Positions 1 through 7,717 of a stretch of DNA of 12,271 nucleotides are shown here, piece by piece. Source of the DNA: Deltaproteobacteria bacterium. Lineage in GTDB: Bacteria; Desulfobacterota; Anaeroferrophillalia; Anaeroferrophillales; Tharpellaceae. A program made the position numbers and the translations under genes. The DNA lies in assembly GCA_030633185.1 (NCBI GenBank), contig DAOVTG010000057.1, positions 1 through 12,271 on the forward strand, given 5' to 3'. Every line of letters begins with the position of its first letter. Positions within the stretch are counted from its first letter, which is position 1. Under the pieces are notes generated by a model, which was not told where the DNA came from, did not search any database, and saw nothing but the letters and a program-made list of their open reading frames with translations.

Positions 1-552
1 AGCTCTGGTCTCTTCACGATTGACGCCGGTCTGCATCCCGTCGCGCAAAATATCGGTATAGATTATCGCCGCCACCCCGCAATTTTCAAAACCTCGGGCC
101 AGATCAAGCGCCTGCACCCTGGTTTCAGCCGCCCAACCCCGGGTTGCAACCAGGCCTTTACGAGCATCGATCCCGACGCAGATACGACCCGGAAAGGTTT
201 TGGCCGCAATCCGCACCAATTCGGGATTTTCAACCGCCACGGTACCTAAAATGGCTCGGTCAAGACCGAGATCAAGGTAGGTGCCGATCGTTTCAAGGTC
301 ACGTATTCCACCCCCCAACTGACAGGGGATATCAAGAGCCGCAACAATTTTTTTGATAATCTCACGATTGACCGGCTCCCCGGCAAAAGCGCCGTTAAGA
401 TCGACCAGATGCAAATATCGAGCTCCCTGCTTCTGCCAGTTTAAGGCCATCTCAACCGGGTCATTGGAAAAGAGCGTATCCTCTTCCATGCGCCCCTGCT
501 TGAGACGCACACAGTTGCCGTCTTTTAAATCAATTGCCGGAATAATAATCAT
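1..552 (-). CDS. hisA: HisA, phosphoribosylformimino-AICAR phosphate isomerase (N-terminal 184 residues, cut by window edge)
   Basis: HisA catalyses the Amadori isomerisation of ProFAR to PRFAR, the fourth step of histidine biosynthesis, in the cytosol. The minus-strand frame is open from the ATG at 552 to base 1 and gives 184 residues of a (beta/alpha)8 barrel that normally has about 240-250. It begins MIIIPAIDLKDGNCVRLKQG, which contains the catalytic Asp8. The second catalytic aspartate is Asp129 in GIDARKG. The phosphate-binding loops are LGGGIR (about 79-84) and YTDILRDG (165-172). The start lies 3 bases after the stop of the lipoprotein gene, with a GGAG-type ribosome-binding site inside the end of that gene, so the two are probably co-transcribed. 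HisA uses the product of the HisI steps and feeds HisH/HisF. hisH is encoded just upstream, and hisF would be expected past the left edge. No frame disruption is seen in the visible part. Confidence 0.96.
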   Translation of the reverse strand, partial: MIIIPAIDLKDGNCVRLKQGRMEEDTLFSNDPVEMALNWQKQGARYLHLVDLNGAFAGEPVNREIIKKIVAALDIPCQLGGGIRDLETIGTYLDLGLDRAILGTVAVENPELVRIAAKTFPGRICVGIDARKGLVATRGWAAETRVQALDLARGFENCGVAAIIYTDILRDGMQTGVNREETRA

Positions 553-555
553 TTT

Positions 556-1239
556 CTATATCGCTCCTGCTCCCTTAAGGCCCGGAAATTGCTCAACCAT
601 TTCGGCAATACCGACATCAGCAAACTCTCTGGCCGTCAGCCACTTGCCCCCGCCCCGCATGAAATTTCTTAAGTTGGTAATATCATCACTTAAAGATTTT
701 TGGGTCTGATCAAAGACCGCATACCAGACCTTGCGACCACTCCGGGCATCAACCATTGAGATCTCGAAATAGACCGAAGCCGGGCTCCGCGCCGACATGG
801 GACCGCCAACCCTCTCCTGAAAACGGTTTATGGTTCCGAAAACCAGGACGTCGACCCCCAAGCGCTGACCGATCTCGGTCATCGGCACTTGACCGATCAT
901 GGGCAGAACCCGAGAGGCGGCCTGCGGCTCAACCACCTCATATTTCCCATAAATAGCAATTTCACGGGCCAACGACAGCGCCAGATCGAAACCAATGCCG
1001 CTGCTGATCTGGTCACAGACAATCTGGCTTCCAACCGGCCGACAGGAGGGATAAGACTCGACACAAGTCCGACAGTTGGTCACATTAAAGGGCATCACCG
1101 CAACCCGACTGAACTGAGGAACTTCCTCGATAATTTTGACTCGTATATCCTTGGTGGCACAGGCCGAAATCAAACACCCTGCAAACAAGAACAACGTGAT
1201 CCGATAAGCGTGGGTAAAAAATCTCTTCATAATCTTCAT
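556..1239 (-). CDS. Putative lipoprotein with LpoB/CsgG-like fold, inside the his operon
   Basis: I do not recognise a named gene. The 227-residue product starts with a basic N-terminus (MKIMKRFF) and a hydrophobic stretch (about 12-26), then a lipobox ISAC with the acylated Cys at 27. A mature lipoprotein anchored in the cell envelope is therefore likely. The body has the pattern of the TolB-N/CsgG/LpoB-like group: RVAVMPF (45-51), an EIAIYGKYEVVEP strand, GVDVLVFGTI, and a late VDARSGRKVWYAVF segment. These families often act as accessory factors of envelope machines, but no specific role follows from this. Four cysteines (56, 59, 66, 75; spacing CxxC-x6-C-x8-C) follow the first strand and could form disulfides. 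Its ATG overlaps the hisH stop in ATGA and its stop is 3 bases before hisA, so it is firmly embedded in the transcription unit. An in-frame ATG at residue 4 is an alternative start that also keeps the signal peptide. Confidence 0.82.
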   Translation of the reverse strand: MKIMKRFFTHAYRITLFLFAGCLISACATKDIRVKIIEEVPQFSRVAVMPFNVTNCRTCVESYPSCRPVGSQIVCDQISSGIGFDLALSLAREIAIYGKYEVVEPQAASRVLPMIGQVPMTEIGQRLGVDVLVFGTINRFQERVGGPMSARSPASVYFEISMVDARSGRKVWYAVFDQTQKSLSDDITNLRNFMRGGGKWLTAREFADVGIAEMVEQFPGLKGAGAI

Positions 1240-1877
1240 CCTCTTTCACTGCGAACAGCAAAGGCCCGCAAAATGGCCAAGCCCTGCTGCTGACTCTTTT
1301 CCGGATGGAACTGGGTCGCAACTATATTATCAAAGGCCACGGCCGAAACAAATTCGCCGCCATAATCGGTCAGCATAGCAACTGTTTGTGAATCTTCGGG
1401 TTCAACATAATAAGAGTGGACAAAATAGAAATAGGAACCTTCTTTGACTTCAGCCAAAACCGGTTCCGGTTTCTGGATTTGGACGGAATTCCAGCCCATA
1501 TGCGGAATTTTCAAAAGGCCGCCAGGCCGATCCGGATCGCTCATAGTCTGAGAAAAAGGTTTAACCACACCCTTGATCACATCAAGTCCGGGATGGTGAC
1601 CAAACTCTAAACTTTCACTAAAAAGGAGCTGTAAACCCAAACAGATACCAAGGAAGGGTTTACCCGAGGCAATCGCTTTTAAGACCGGCGTAATCAGAGA
1701 AAAACTCTCAAGGTTGTCCATACAGTCTTTAAACGCCCCGACTCCGGGCAAAATAACCGCCCGGGCATCGGCAATACGCTGTGGACTACGGGTTATTTCA
1801 GTCTCGTAGCCAACTTTTTCAATGGCTTTCTGGACACTCCGCAGATTGCCCATACCATAATCAACAATTGCAATCAT
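1236..1877 (-). CDS. hisH: HisH, glutaminase subunit of imidazole glycerol phosphate synthase
   Basis: HisH hydrolyses glutamine and channels ammonia to HisF, which converts PRFAR to imidazole glycerol phosphate and AICAR. The 213-residue length is normal for this class I glutamine amidotransferase. The N-terminus MIAIVDYGMGNLRSV is typical. The oxyanion strand is ILPGVGAF (42-49), the nucleophile is Cys79 in FLGICLGLQ, and the partner residues are His191 and Glu193 in QFHPEKSQ. All three catalytic residues are present, so the enzyme should be active. The start ATG has only a weak ribosome-binding site (GAG about 10 bases upstream). It lies 46 bases after the hisB stop, a gap with no visible structure. 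Its stop overlaps the next ATG by 4 bases. The partner hisF is not in the window and may follow hisA beyond the left edge. Confidence 0.97.
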   Translation of the reverse strand: MIAIVDYGMGNLRSVQKAIEKVGYETEITRSPQRIADARAVILPGVGAFKDCMDNLESFSLITPVLKAIASGKPFLGICLGLQLLFSESLEFGHHPGLDVIKGVVKPFSQTMSDPDRPGGLLKIPHMGWNSVQIQKPEPVLAEVKEGSYFYFVHSYYVEPEDSQTVAMLTDYGGEFVSAVAFDNIVATQFHPEKSQQQGLAILRAFAVRSERG

Positions 1878-1923
1878 TTTTGATAAACTCGTAAAAATTA
1901 ACGGGATGGCTAAGTGAAAATTT

Positions 1924-2523
1924 CTAAAGAGTCCCCTTAGTACTCAAAACCTGACCCTGAAGTTCCGCCAGCGGCGTCCAGGCCCGGCGTAAAGCATGGG
2001 CGCAAGCTTTGAAAGCAGCCTCAAAGATATGGTGCTGATTTTTTCCATAGTGAAGATTAAGATGCAGGGTCAAACCGCCATGAATGGCAAAGGCCCGAAA
2101 AAACTCCTCTATCAATTCGCTGTCGAGCTCTCCGACTTTAGGTGCGGTCAGATCCAGATTGAAGACCAAAAAAGGACGCTTGGAGATATCAACCACGGCC
2201 CCGCACAAGGCTTCATCCATCGGAATCTGGGCCTCGCCGTAACGAGCGATACCACCCATATCCCCTAAGGCCTGACTCAAGGCCTGGCCCAGGCAGATTC
2301 CCAAGTCTTCGACCGTATGATGGAAATCGACTTCCAAGTCACCACTTGCCATAATTTCCAGGTCACAACCGCTGTGCCGGGCAAAGAGGGTGAGCATATG
2401 GTCAATAAAAGGAATCCCGGTTGCGATTTGCGAGCTCCCACGACCATCAAGAGCAAGAGCGAGCTTAATACTGGTTTCGGCCGTCTGACGGTTGATTTCG
2501 GCAGAACGCGGGTTTTCTTTCAT
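1924..2523 (-). CDS. hisB: HisB, imidazoleglycerol-phosphate dehydratase (monofunctional)
   Basis: This enzyme dehydrates imidazole glycerol phosphate to imidazole acetol phosphate using a di-manganese centre. The product has 199 residues, the size of the stand-alone dehydratase. It lacks the N-terminal histidinol-phosphatase domain of the enterobacterial bifunctional HisB, so a separate phosphatase must exist elsewhere. Metal-ligand motifs are visible: FIDHM with His42, DFHHTVED with His68, His69 and Glu72, and the second half-repeat KNQHHIFEAAFKA with His164, His165 and Glu168. The ATG at 2523 has a good ribosome-binding site (AGGAG, about 6 bases upstream). The upstream neighbour hisD is 319 bases away, separated by a palindromic repeat element. 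Transcription of hisB therefore either passes through that element or starts from a promoter I could not identify. Confidence 0.97.
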   Translation of the reverse strand: MKENPRSAEINRQTAETSIKLALALDGRGSSQIATGIPFIDHMLTLFARHSGCDLEIMASGDLEVDFHHTVEDLGICLGQALSQALGDMGGIARYGEAQIPMDEALCGAVVDISKRPFLVFNLDLTAPKVGELDSELIEEFFRAFAIHGGLTLHLNLHYGKNQHHIFEAAFKACAHALRRAWTPLAELQGQVLSTKGTL

Positions 2524-2573
2524 TTTATTCTCCTGATTCGCTAACCATTAAGAAACCAACGTCTGCGTGAATA

Positions 2574-2826
2574 TCGCTTCGCTTTCCATAACCGGGGACA
2601 GAGCTCAGCCCGGCTGCGGGCTAGCGCCCTGCCTGGAGGTCTGTCCCCACATCAAGATAGAGTGCAGTTTTTGTCGCGGTTTTTGTTCAACCTGCCTCGG
2701 CTGGGGTCATTTCTTGACACTTGGCGGCCGTAAAGTTCGCGTAAAACCAAAGTTTTAACTCGCCATTTGTCAAGATGTGACCCCATTAGTAAGAGCGAAG
2801 CAAAGTTCGCCGCTATCCTCTGTAAC
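2574..2826. repeat. Palindromic intergenic repeat, copy A (bipartite, full form)
   Basis: This element fills most of the 319-base hisB-hisD gap. Degenerate left end TCGCTTCGCTTTC at 2574-2586. Unit 1 runs 2594-2648 from GGGGACA to TGTCCCC and is close in sequence to unit 1 of copy C (shared CAGCCCGGCT and GCCCTGCCTGG). Unit 2 runs 2703-2784. Its outer arms GGGGTCATTTCTTGACA and TGTCAAGATGTGACCCC pair with two mismatches and the pairing continues inward at GGCG/CGCC. The right end AGCGAAGCAAAG is at 2794-2805 and is followed by TTCGCCGCTATCC, which recurs in copy D. The arms and the recurrence are read directly; calling it a REPIN or MITE-like mobile repeat is inference. The rest of the gap shows no gene. 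Confidence 0.85.
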
Positions 2827-2842
2827 TTTATGGTGGCCGCCG

Positions 2843-4135
2843 CTAATCCTGAAGCCGTAAACTCACCGCTCGACCATGCGCTTCCAAACCTTCCATCTCG
2901 GCTAACGCCATCAACGGTTGCCCGTATCGTTTGAGGGCGGCGCTGCTAAAAGAGAGAACGCTGCTCTTTTTAAGAAAATCATCAACTCCCAACGGTGAGG
3001 AGAAACGGGCCGTCCCTGCCGTCGGCAGGACATGATTGGGGCCGGCCAAATAATCGCCTAAGGCTTCAGGGGTTGAATGGCCGAGAAAAACCGCCCCGGC
3101 ATTATGGATTGAGCTTAAAGCGAGCAAGGGATCGGCCACTGCCAGTTCAAGATGCTCAGCCGCAAAACGGTTGGCCAGTTCAAGGGCTTGATCAAGATTT
3201 GCGGTGGTAATTAAAGCCCCCTGATTCTGCAATGAACACTGCGCAATCTCACGCCGCTGCAACGTCGCCAACTGTTTTCCCAGTTCAATTTTAACAGCAT
3301 CACTCAATTCTTGCGACGGAGTCACCAAAACAACCACCGCAAGTTCGTCGTGTTCCGCCTGTGATAGCAGGTCGGCAGCCACAAAAACCGGATTGGCACT
3401 TTCATCGGCGACCACCATGATTTCGCTGGGACCGGCGACCATATCGATACCGACTCGGCCAAAAACCCGGCGCTTGGCCAACGCCACGTAGATATTACCA
3501 GGTCCGACAATTTTGTCAACCGCAGGGATTGACGCTGTTCCATAAGCCAACGCCGCTACTGCCTGAGCTCCACCCACCCGAAAAATTCGTTTCACCCCGC
3601 AAAGTCTGGCAGAAACCAGGACGGCCGGATTATAGCCCAGGGCAGCCGGAGAGACCATAACAATCTCTTTGACCCCGGCAACTTGAGCCGGAATCGCATT
3701 CATCAAAACCGACGAAGGGTAAGAAGCCTTACCTCCCGGCACATAGATTCCGACCCGCGACAGAGGGGTAATTTTCTGTCCTAAAAGAACCCCGGGTTCA
3801 TGGTCGTCAAACCAGGATTGCCGGAGCTGGCGCTGATGAAAAGTCGTAATCCGTGCAATCGCCAATTCAATATCTTTTAGATGGGAGGCATTCAACCGGT
3901 CAAAGGCTGCATCAATCTCCGCACTTTGCACCTCGACGCCGACATCCGCAAGATCGAGACCGTCAAAACGCTTGGTATAATCAAAGAGCGCCGTATCACC
4001 CTCTTTACGAACCCGTTCAAGAATCTCCGCGACCACACTATCCGCCGACATATCGAGATCAAGATTGCGCTCGCAGAGACGCTGGAAACGTTCCTGAAAA
4101 TCGGGATCACTCGTTTGATAACAGTTAATATTCAA
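2843..4135 (-). CDS. hisD: HisD, histidinol dehydrogenase
   Basis: HisD oxidises L-histidinol to L-histidine in two NAD-dependent steps with a zinc ion, the last reactions of the pathway. The 430 residues match the family length. Zinc and catalytic residues are all recognisable: Gln259 and His262 in LLSQAEHDE, Glu327 and His328 in FAAEHLE, Asp361 in LGDYLAGPNH, and His420 near the end (EAHGRA). The NAD region shows KIVGPGNIYV (208-217) and DMVAGPSEI (231-239). The start is TTG at 4135, overlapping the murA stop as TTGA. I accept it because GAGG lies 7 bases upstream and the following residues fit the family's N-terminal arm; the next in-frame ATG is at residue 29, too late. The murA overlap indicates translational coupling. 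In many relatives hisG precedes hisD and hisC follows it; neither is here. Confidence 0.96.
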   Translation of the reverse strand: MNINCYQTSDPDFQERFQRLCERNLDLDMSADSVVAEILERVRKEGDTALFDYTKRFDGLDLADVGVEVQSAEIDAAFDRLNASHLKDIELAIARITTFHQRQLRQSWFDDHEPGVLLGQKITPLSRVGIYVPGGKASYPSSVLMNAIPAQVAGVKEIVMVSPAALGYNPAVLVSARLCGVKRIFRVGGAQAVAALAYGTASIPAVDKIVGPGNIYVALAKRRVFGRVGIDMVAGPSEIMVVADESANPVFVAADLLSQAEHDELAVVVLVTPSQELSDAVKIELGKQLATLQRREIAQCSLQNQGALITTANLDQALELANRFAAEHLELAVADPLLALSSIHNAGAVFLGHSTPEALGDYLAGPNHVLPTAGTARFSSPLGVDDFLKKSSVLSFSSAALKRYGQPLMALAEMEGLEAHGRAVSLRLQD

Positions 4136-5445
4136 CAGTTTTCCTCGACTCGTCGAATATCAGCGCCTAAGGCTTTTAGTTTCTTTTCAAAACCGGCATA
4201 GCCGCGATCAAGGTGGTAGACCCGAGACATCACGGTCTCGCCCTCGGCCGCCAATCCCGCCAAAACCAGACCGGCGCTGGCCCTTAAGTCGGAAGCCATC
4301 ACCGGAGCCCCGGAAAGGGCCGCAACCCCGCGAACAATAGCCGTGCGCCCTTCGACTTCGATATCGGCGCCCATGCGCTGAAGTTCAAAAACATGCATAA
4401 AGCGATTTTCAAAAATGGTCTCACTGATTACACTGGTACCTTCGGCCAGGGCCAGGAGAACCATCACTTGAGACTGCATGTCGGTGGGGAAGCCAGGATA
4501 GGGCATGGTTCTCACATCAAGAGCCCGCAGACCGGCAGAGCCACGACGCACCCGAACCGCAACCCCAGACAACAGTTTATCGTTTTTATGAAGTTCATCC
4601 TCTTCTTCAGGAGAGAGCGGCTCAATCAACAGACCAATTTCCTGTAATTTGGTCACCACCGCCCCCATCGCCGCCAACGGCGCATTTTTGATAACCACAT
4701 CGCCATCACTGATACCTGCAGCAACCATAAAGGTGCCCGCTTCGATCCGGTCGGGCATCACCTGATAGTCAGCGGCTAAAAGTTTTTCAACCCCGGTAAT
4801 GGTAATTGTATGAGTTCCGTCACCTTCAATCCGGGCCCCCATCTTCCGTAAAAAGGCGGCCAGATCAACAATTTCCGGTTCCCGGGCGGCGTTGCGCAAA
4901 ACCGTCACACCATCGGCTAAAACCGCCGCCATCATCAGATTTTCGGTACCGGTCACGGTGGTTACATCAAAATTGATATCAGCCCCTTTAAGACGCTCCG
5001 CCTGACCAATAATATAGCCATGTTCAACCGAAATCCGGGCCCCCATCATCTCTAAACCTTTGATATGGAGATTAACCGGTCGCGCCCCGATCGCACAGCC
5101 CCCCGGCAGAGAGACTCGGGCTTTACCGAAACGTGCCATCAGAGGGCCTAAAACCAGGATCGATGCCCGCATGGTTTTAACTAACTCATAGGGCGCCTGA
5201 CAATTTTCCACGGCCGAAGTTGTGACCTCCAGACGACCACCTTGACGACAAATATCAGCCCCCATCCCCTCAAGCAGGCGGATAATGGTATTGATATCAC
5301 GAAGATCAGGAACATTATCGAGACGGCTGCAACCATTTTCAGCCAGCAATGTGGCCGCAATCAGAGGCAGAGCCGAATTCTTGGCCCCATCAATAATCAC
5401 TTCGCCGGATAATTTCAGACCGCCGCGAACTACTATACTTTCCAC
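4132..5445 (-). CDS. murA: MurA, UDP-N-acetylglucosamine 1-carboxyvinyltransferase
   Basis: MurA transfers enolpyruvate from PEP to UDP-GlcNAc, the first committed step of peptidoglycan synthesis, in the cytosol. The EPSP-synthase-like fold begins with VRGGLKLSGEV and carries the substrate residues Lys22 and Asn23 in GAKNSALP. The loop cysteine Cys117 in LPGGCAIGARP is the residue alkylated by fosfomycin in sensitive enzymes, so a fosfomycin-sensitive type is expected. The catalytic aspartate is Asp322 in PGFPTDMQ. At 437 residues it is longer than the E. coli enzyme (419). The excess is an acidic stretch around 276-292 (SPEEEDELHKNDK) before the VRTMPYPGFPTD segment. The start is GTG at 5445 with a weak AAAGG about 8 bases upstream. 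It is preceded by a 273-base gap filled by repeat copy B, and its stop overlaps the hisD start. Confidence 0.97.
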   Translation of the reverse strand: MESIVVRGGLKLSGEVIIDGAKNSALPLIAATLLAENGCSRLDNVPDLRDINTIIRLLEGMGADICRQGGRLEVTTSAVENCQAPYELVKTMRASILVLGPLMARFGKARVSLPGGCAIGARPVNLHIKGLEMMGARISVEHGYIIGQAERLKGADINFDVTTVTGTENLMMAAVLADGVTVLRNAAREPEIVDLAAFLRKMGARIEGDGTHTITITGVEKLLAADYQVMPDRIEAGTFMVAAGISDGDVVIKNAPLAAMGAVVTKLQEIGLLIEPLSPEEEDELHKNDKLLSGVAVRVRRGSAGLRALDVRTMPYPGFPTDMQSQVMVLLALAEGTSVISETIFENRFMHVFELQRMGADIEVEGRTAIVRGVAALSGAPVMASDLRASAGLVLAGLAAEGETVMSRVYHLDRGYAGFEKKLKALGADIRRVEENC

Positions 5446-5482
5446 TTAAACTGCCTTTGATAAAATTCGAGAACGCCGCAGA

Positions 5483-5705
5483 CTTTGCTTTGCCCTCATA
5501 AATGGGGTCAAAGCTGGGGGCTACGCCCCTTGTACCAGCAATGACCCCACCTGCGGAGGCTTGGAAAACGGTAAAACCAATGTCCCGCCCTGTCTCGGGT
5601 GGGGTCATTGCTAGATAAATGGCGGTTGGGATGTTCGCGTAAAGCAAAATCCTAACCCGCCTTTTATCTAGCTTTGACCCCGTTGAAGAGAGCGAAGCAA
5701 AATTC
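5483..5705. repeat. Palindromic intergenic repeat, copy B (bipartite, full form)
   Basis: This element lies between prmC and murA. Left end CTTTGCTTTGCCCT at 5483-5496; right end AGCGAAGCAAAATTC at 5691-5705. Unit 1 is 45 bases (5504-5548), GGGGTCAAAGCTGG to CAGCAATGACCCC. Unit 2 is 81 bases (5601-5681). Its arms GGGGTCATTGCTAGATAAA and TTTATCTAGCTTTGACCCC pair with two mismatches, and the stem continues through GGCGG/CCGCC and GGTTGGGAT/ATCCTAACC to a loop containing GTTCGCGTAAA. Copy A unit 2 (82 bases) has the same GTTCGCGTAAA in its loop. The TGACCCC of unit 1 also faces the GGGGTCA of unit 2 (GCAATGACCCCACC with GGTGGGGTCATTGC), so a third hairpin is possible. This is the clearest copy of the family. 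Confidence 0.9.
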
Positions 5706-5718
5706 AAAACTACACGCT

Positions 5719-6597
5719 TTAGTTTAAACCAAAAACTCCAAACACTACCCGTTCGCAACGAGCCAGATCGAACAGGCCAGAGATAGCACTATAACCGTTA
5801 CTTGCCAAGATTTTTTTAACTTCCGCGGCCTGTCCGTCACCAACTTCAAAAATGAGACCGCCGCCGGGTCGTAAAAAGTTGCGAGCATCATTGGCAATCC
5901 GGCGATAAAAATCAAGGCCATCGAGGCCGCCATCGAGAGCGGCAATCGGTTCTCGTTGCACTTCGGGCGGCAATCCTGCCATCTCCGCTGAAGTAATATA
6001 AGGAGGATTGGCAACTACCAGACCAAATGAGGAATTCTCGGGAGTCAGGCCCGCAAAAAGATCGGAGGCTAACCAGGAGACCTCTTCAAGTTTCAACTGT
6101 CGGGCGTTGAGTTCTGCAACCTCAAGGGCGGCTGGACGGCTGTCGATCCCGAGCCAGGAAAAACCGGTACGACCTGAAAACTGGTGGGCCAGAGCAAGAA
6201 TAATATTGCCGCAGCCGGTACCCAGATCAAGTATACTGCAACCTGTGGGGAATTTTTCTTCCAGAAAATTGATGGCGGCTTCAACCAGATGTTCGGTTTC
6301 GGGACGCGGCACCAGCACCGCCGGAGTAACCTTAAAAGTAAGTGACCAAAACTCTTTTTCACCGAGTAAATAGGCAACTGGCACCCCTTGACGACGTTCA
6401 AGGATTAATTTTTTAAAGGAGGCAAGTTCGGATGGAGCCAGAGGTTTATCAAAACGCAGGTAGAGATCAAGGCGTTGACAATCAAGAACCTTGGCAAGGA
6501 GTAATTCGGCATCTAAGCGAGGAGAGGTAGAACCATTTTTTTCGAGGTACGGTGCGGCCCAGTTAAGCAGGCTGAGCACCGTCCAGGTTGAGCTCAT
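5719..6597 (-). CDS. prmC: PrmC (HemK), release factor glutamine methyltransferase
   Basis: PrmC uses S-adenosylmethionine to methylate the glutamine of the GGQ motif of class I release factors, which speeds peptide release. The 292-residue length is normal. An N-terminal helical domain (about 1-75) with SPRLDAELLL is followed by a linker, FKVTPAVLVPRPETE (88-102), that belongs to the family signature. The Rossmann methyltransferase domain has the SAM loop LDLGTGCGN (123-131), an acidic strand end at GIDSRPAAL (150-158), and the substrate-binding NPPY motif at 197-200, which holds the amide of the target glutamine. The ATG at 6597 overlaps the prfA stop in ATGA, so enzyme and substrate protein are translated in tandem. 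Downstream, 273 bases containing repeat copy B separate it from murA. No frameshift or missing motif is seen. Confidence 0.96.
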   Translation of the reverse strand: MSSTWTVLSLLNWAAPYLEKNGSTSPRLDAELLLAKVLDCQRLDLYLRFDKPLAPSELASFKKLILERRQGVPVAYLLGEKEFWSLTFKVTPAVLVPRPETEHLVEAAINFLEEKFPTGCSILDLGTGCGNIILALAHQFSGRTGFSWLGIDSRPAALEVAELNARQLKLEEVSWLASDLFAGLTPENSSFGLVVANPPYITSAEMAGLPPEVQREPIAALDGGLDGLDFYRRIANDARNFLRPGGGLIFEVGDGQAAEVKKILASNGYSAISGLFDLARCERVVFGVFGLN

Positions 6598-7661
6598 GAA
6601 GTCGACCCTTTCATCTCCTCGGCCTGAAAATGAGAGAGCAGGGCCGTAATCAGTTCACCGATTTCACCTTGCATAATCTGATCAAGTTTGTGCAGAGTCA
6701 GCCCGATACGATGATCGGAGACCCGACCTTGAGGAAAGTTGTACGTGCGAATCCGTTCACTGCGATCACCGCTGCCGACCTGTTGACGACGCTCAGAACT
6801 GATCAACTCATGCTGTTCACTCATCCGCAGATCAAGCAGGCGTGAAGCCAAAACCTTCATGCCTCGCTCTTTATTTTTATGCTGGGAACGCTCATCCTGG
6901 CTCGAAACCACGAGCCCGGTCGGGATATGGGTAATGCGCACGGCTGAATCGGTTGTATTGACACTCTGACCCCCGGGGCCAGAGGCGCGATAGATATCGA
7001 TTCGCAAATCCTGTGGGTTAATATTGGCATCGACTTCGTCGGCTTCCGGTAACACTGCGACAGTCACTGCCGAGGTGTGAATGCGACCCTGCGATTCGGT
7101 TGTCGGCACCCGCTGAACCCGATGCACACCACTCTCATATTTCAAACGGCTATAGACTCTTTTGCCTTTAATCAGGACAATAATCTCTTTTAAACCACCA
7201 ACCCCGGTCTCGCTCCGCCCGAGTTCTTCAAGCTTCCAATGCTGGCGCTCGGCATAACGGGCATACATGCGAAAAAGATCTCCCGCAAAAAGGGCGGCTT
7301 CGTCACCGCCGGTACCGGCCCGAATCTCTAAAATAACATTTTTTTCATCATTGGGATCTTTAGGCAATAACAGGAGATGAATCTCTTTTTCCAGTTTCGC
7401 CAGCCGGGTTTCGAGAGCGGGCAGCTCCTCATTAGCCAGCTCTTTAAGATCGTCGTCATCACCGTGCAAAAGTTCACGGTGATCTTCAATCTCGGCTGCA
7501 ATCTCCCGATAAGAGCGAAAAGCCTCGACCACCGGACGCAGGTCGGCGAGCTCTTTGGTCGCCTCCTGATAGCGCTTGCGATTGCTTATCACTTCGGGCT
7601 GAATTACTTCAGCCTCAAGATCCAAAAGCCGCTGTTCAACTTCTTCAAGTTTTGCAAACAT
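6594..7661 (-). CDS. prfA: RF1, peptide chain release factor 1
   Basis: RF1 recognises UAG and UAA in the ribosomal A site and triggers peptide release. The 355 residues are typical. The N-terminal helical domain (about 1-105) is followed by the RAGTGGDEA segment (114-122). The stop-codon reading motif PxT appears as PTT at 186-188 (RVPTTESQGR), which marks RF1 rather than RF2. The catalytic GGQ is at 230-232 in SGPGGQSVNTTDS, with Gln232 the target of PrmC, encoded next in the unit. The ATG at 7661 gives the expected start MFAKLEEVEQRL, but no ribosome-binding site is obvious: the bases before it are a duplicated ACCCACT/ACCCACT motif. The upstream gap to thyX holds repeat copy C. RF1 is essential in most bacteria and the frame looks intact. 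Confidence 0.97.
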   Translation of the reverse strand: MFAKLEEVEQRLLDLEAEVIQPEVISNRKRYQEATKELADLRPVVEAFRSYREIAAEIEDHRELLHGDDDDLKELANEELPALETRLAKLEKEIHLLLLPKDPNDEKNVILEIRAGTGGDEAALFAGDLFRMYARYAERQHWKLEELGRSETGVGGLKEIIVLIKGKRVYSRLKYESGVHRVQRVPTTESQGRIHTSAVTVAVLPEADEVDANINPQDLRIDIYRASGPGGQSVNTTDSAVRITHIPTGLVVSSQDERSQHKNKERGMKVLASRLLDLRMSEQHELISSERRQQVGSGDRSERIRTYNFPQGRVSDHRIGLTLHKLDQIMQGEIGELITALLSHFQAEEMKGSTS

Positions 7662-7717
7662 AGTTTAGTGGGTAGTGGGTACCTTGTTATTATTAGGAGA
7701 AATCGAACAACTTTGAA

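Noticed and set aside
2567..2758. A 63-residue plus-strand frame in the hisB-hisD gap with several cysteines
   Set aside because: It lies wholly within repeat copy A, and its cysteines come from the GC-rich palindrome. No start signal or coding pattern supports it.
2574..2826. CRISPR array or attC-type recombination site
   Set aside because: The repeats are not regularly spaced and have no unique spacers. The conserved parts are hairpin arms with variable interiors, and no integrase or cas gene is nearby.
5390..5758. A 122-residue minus-strand open frame across the murA-prmC gap
   Set aside because: It runs through repeat copy B and overlaps both neighbours in another frame. It has no ribosome-binding site and no domain pattern, so it is a by-product of the repeat.
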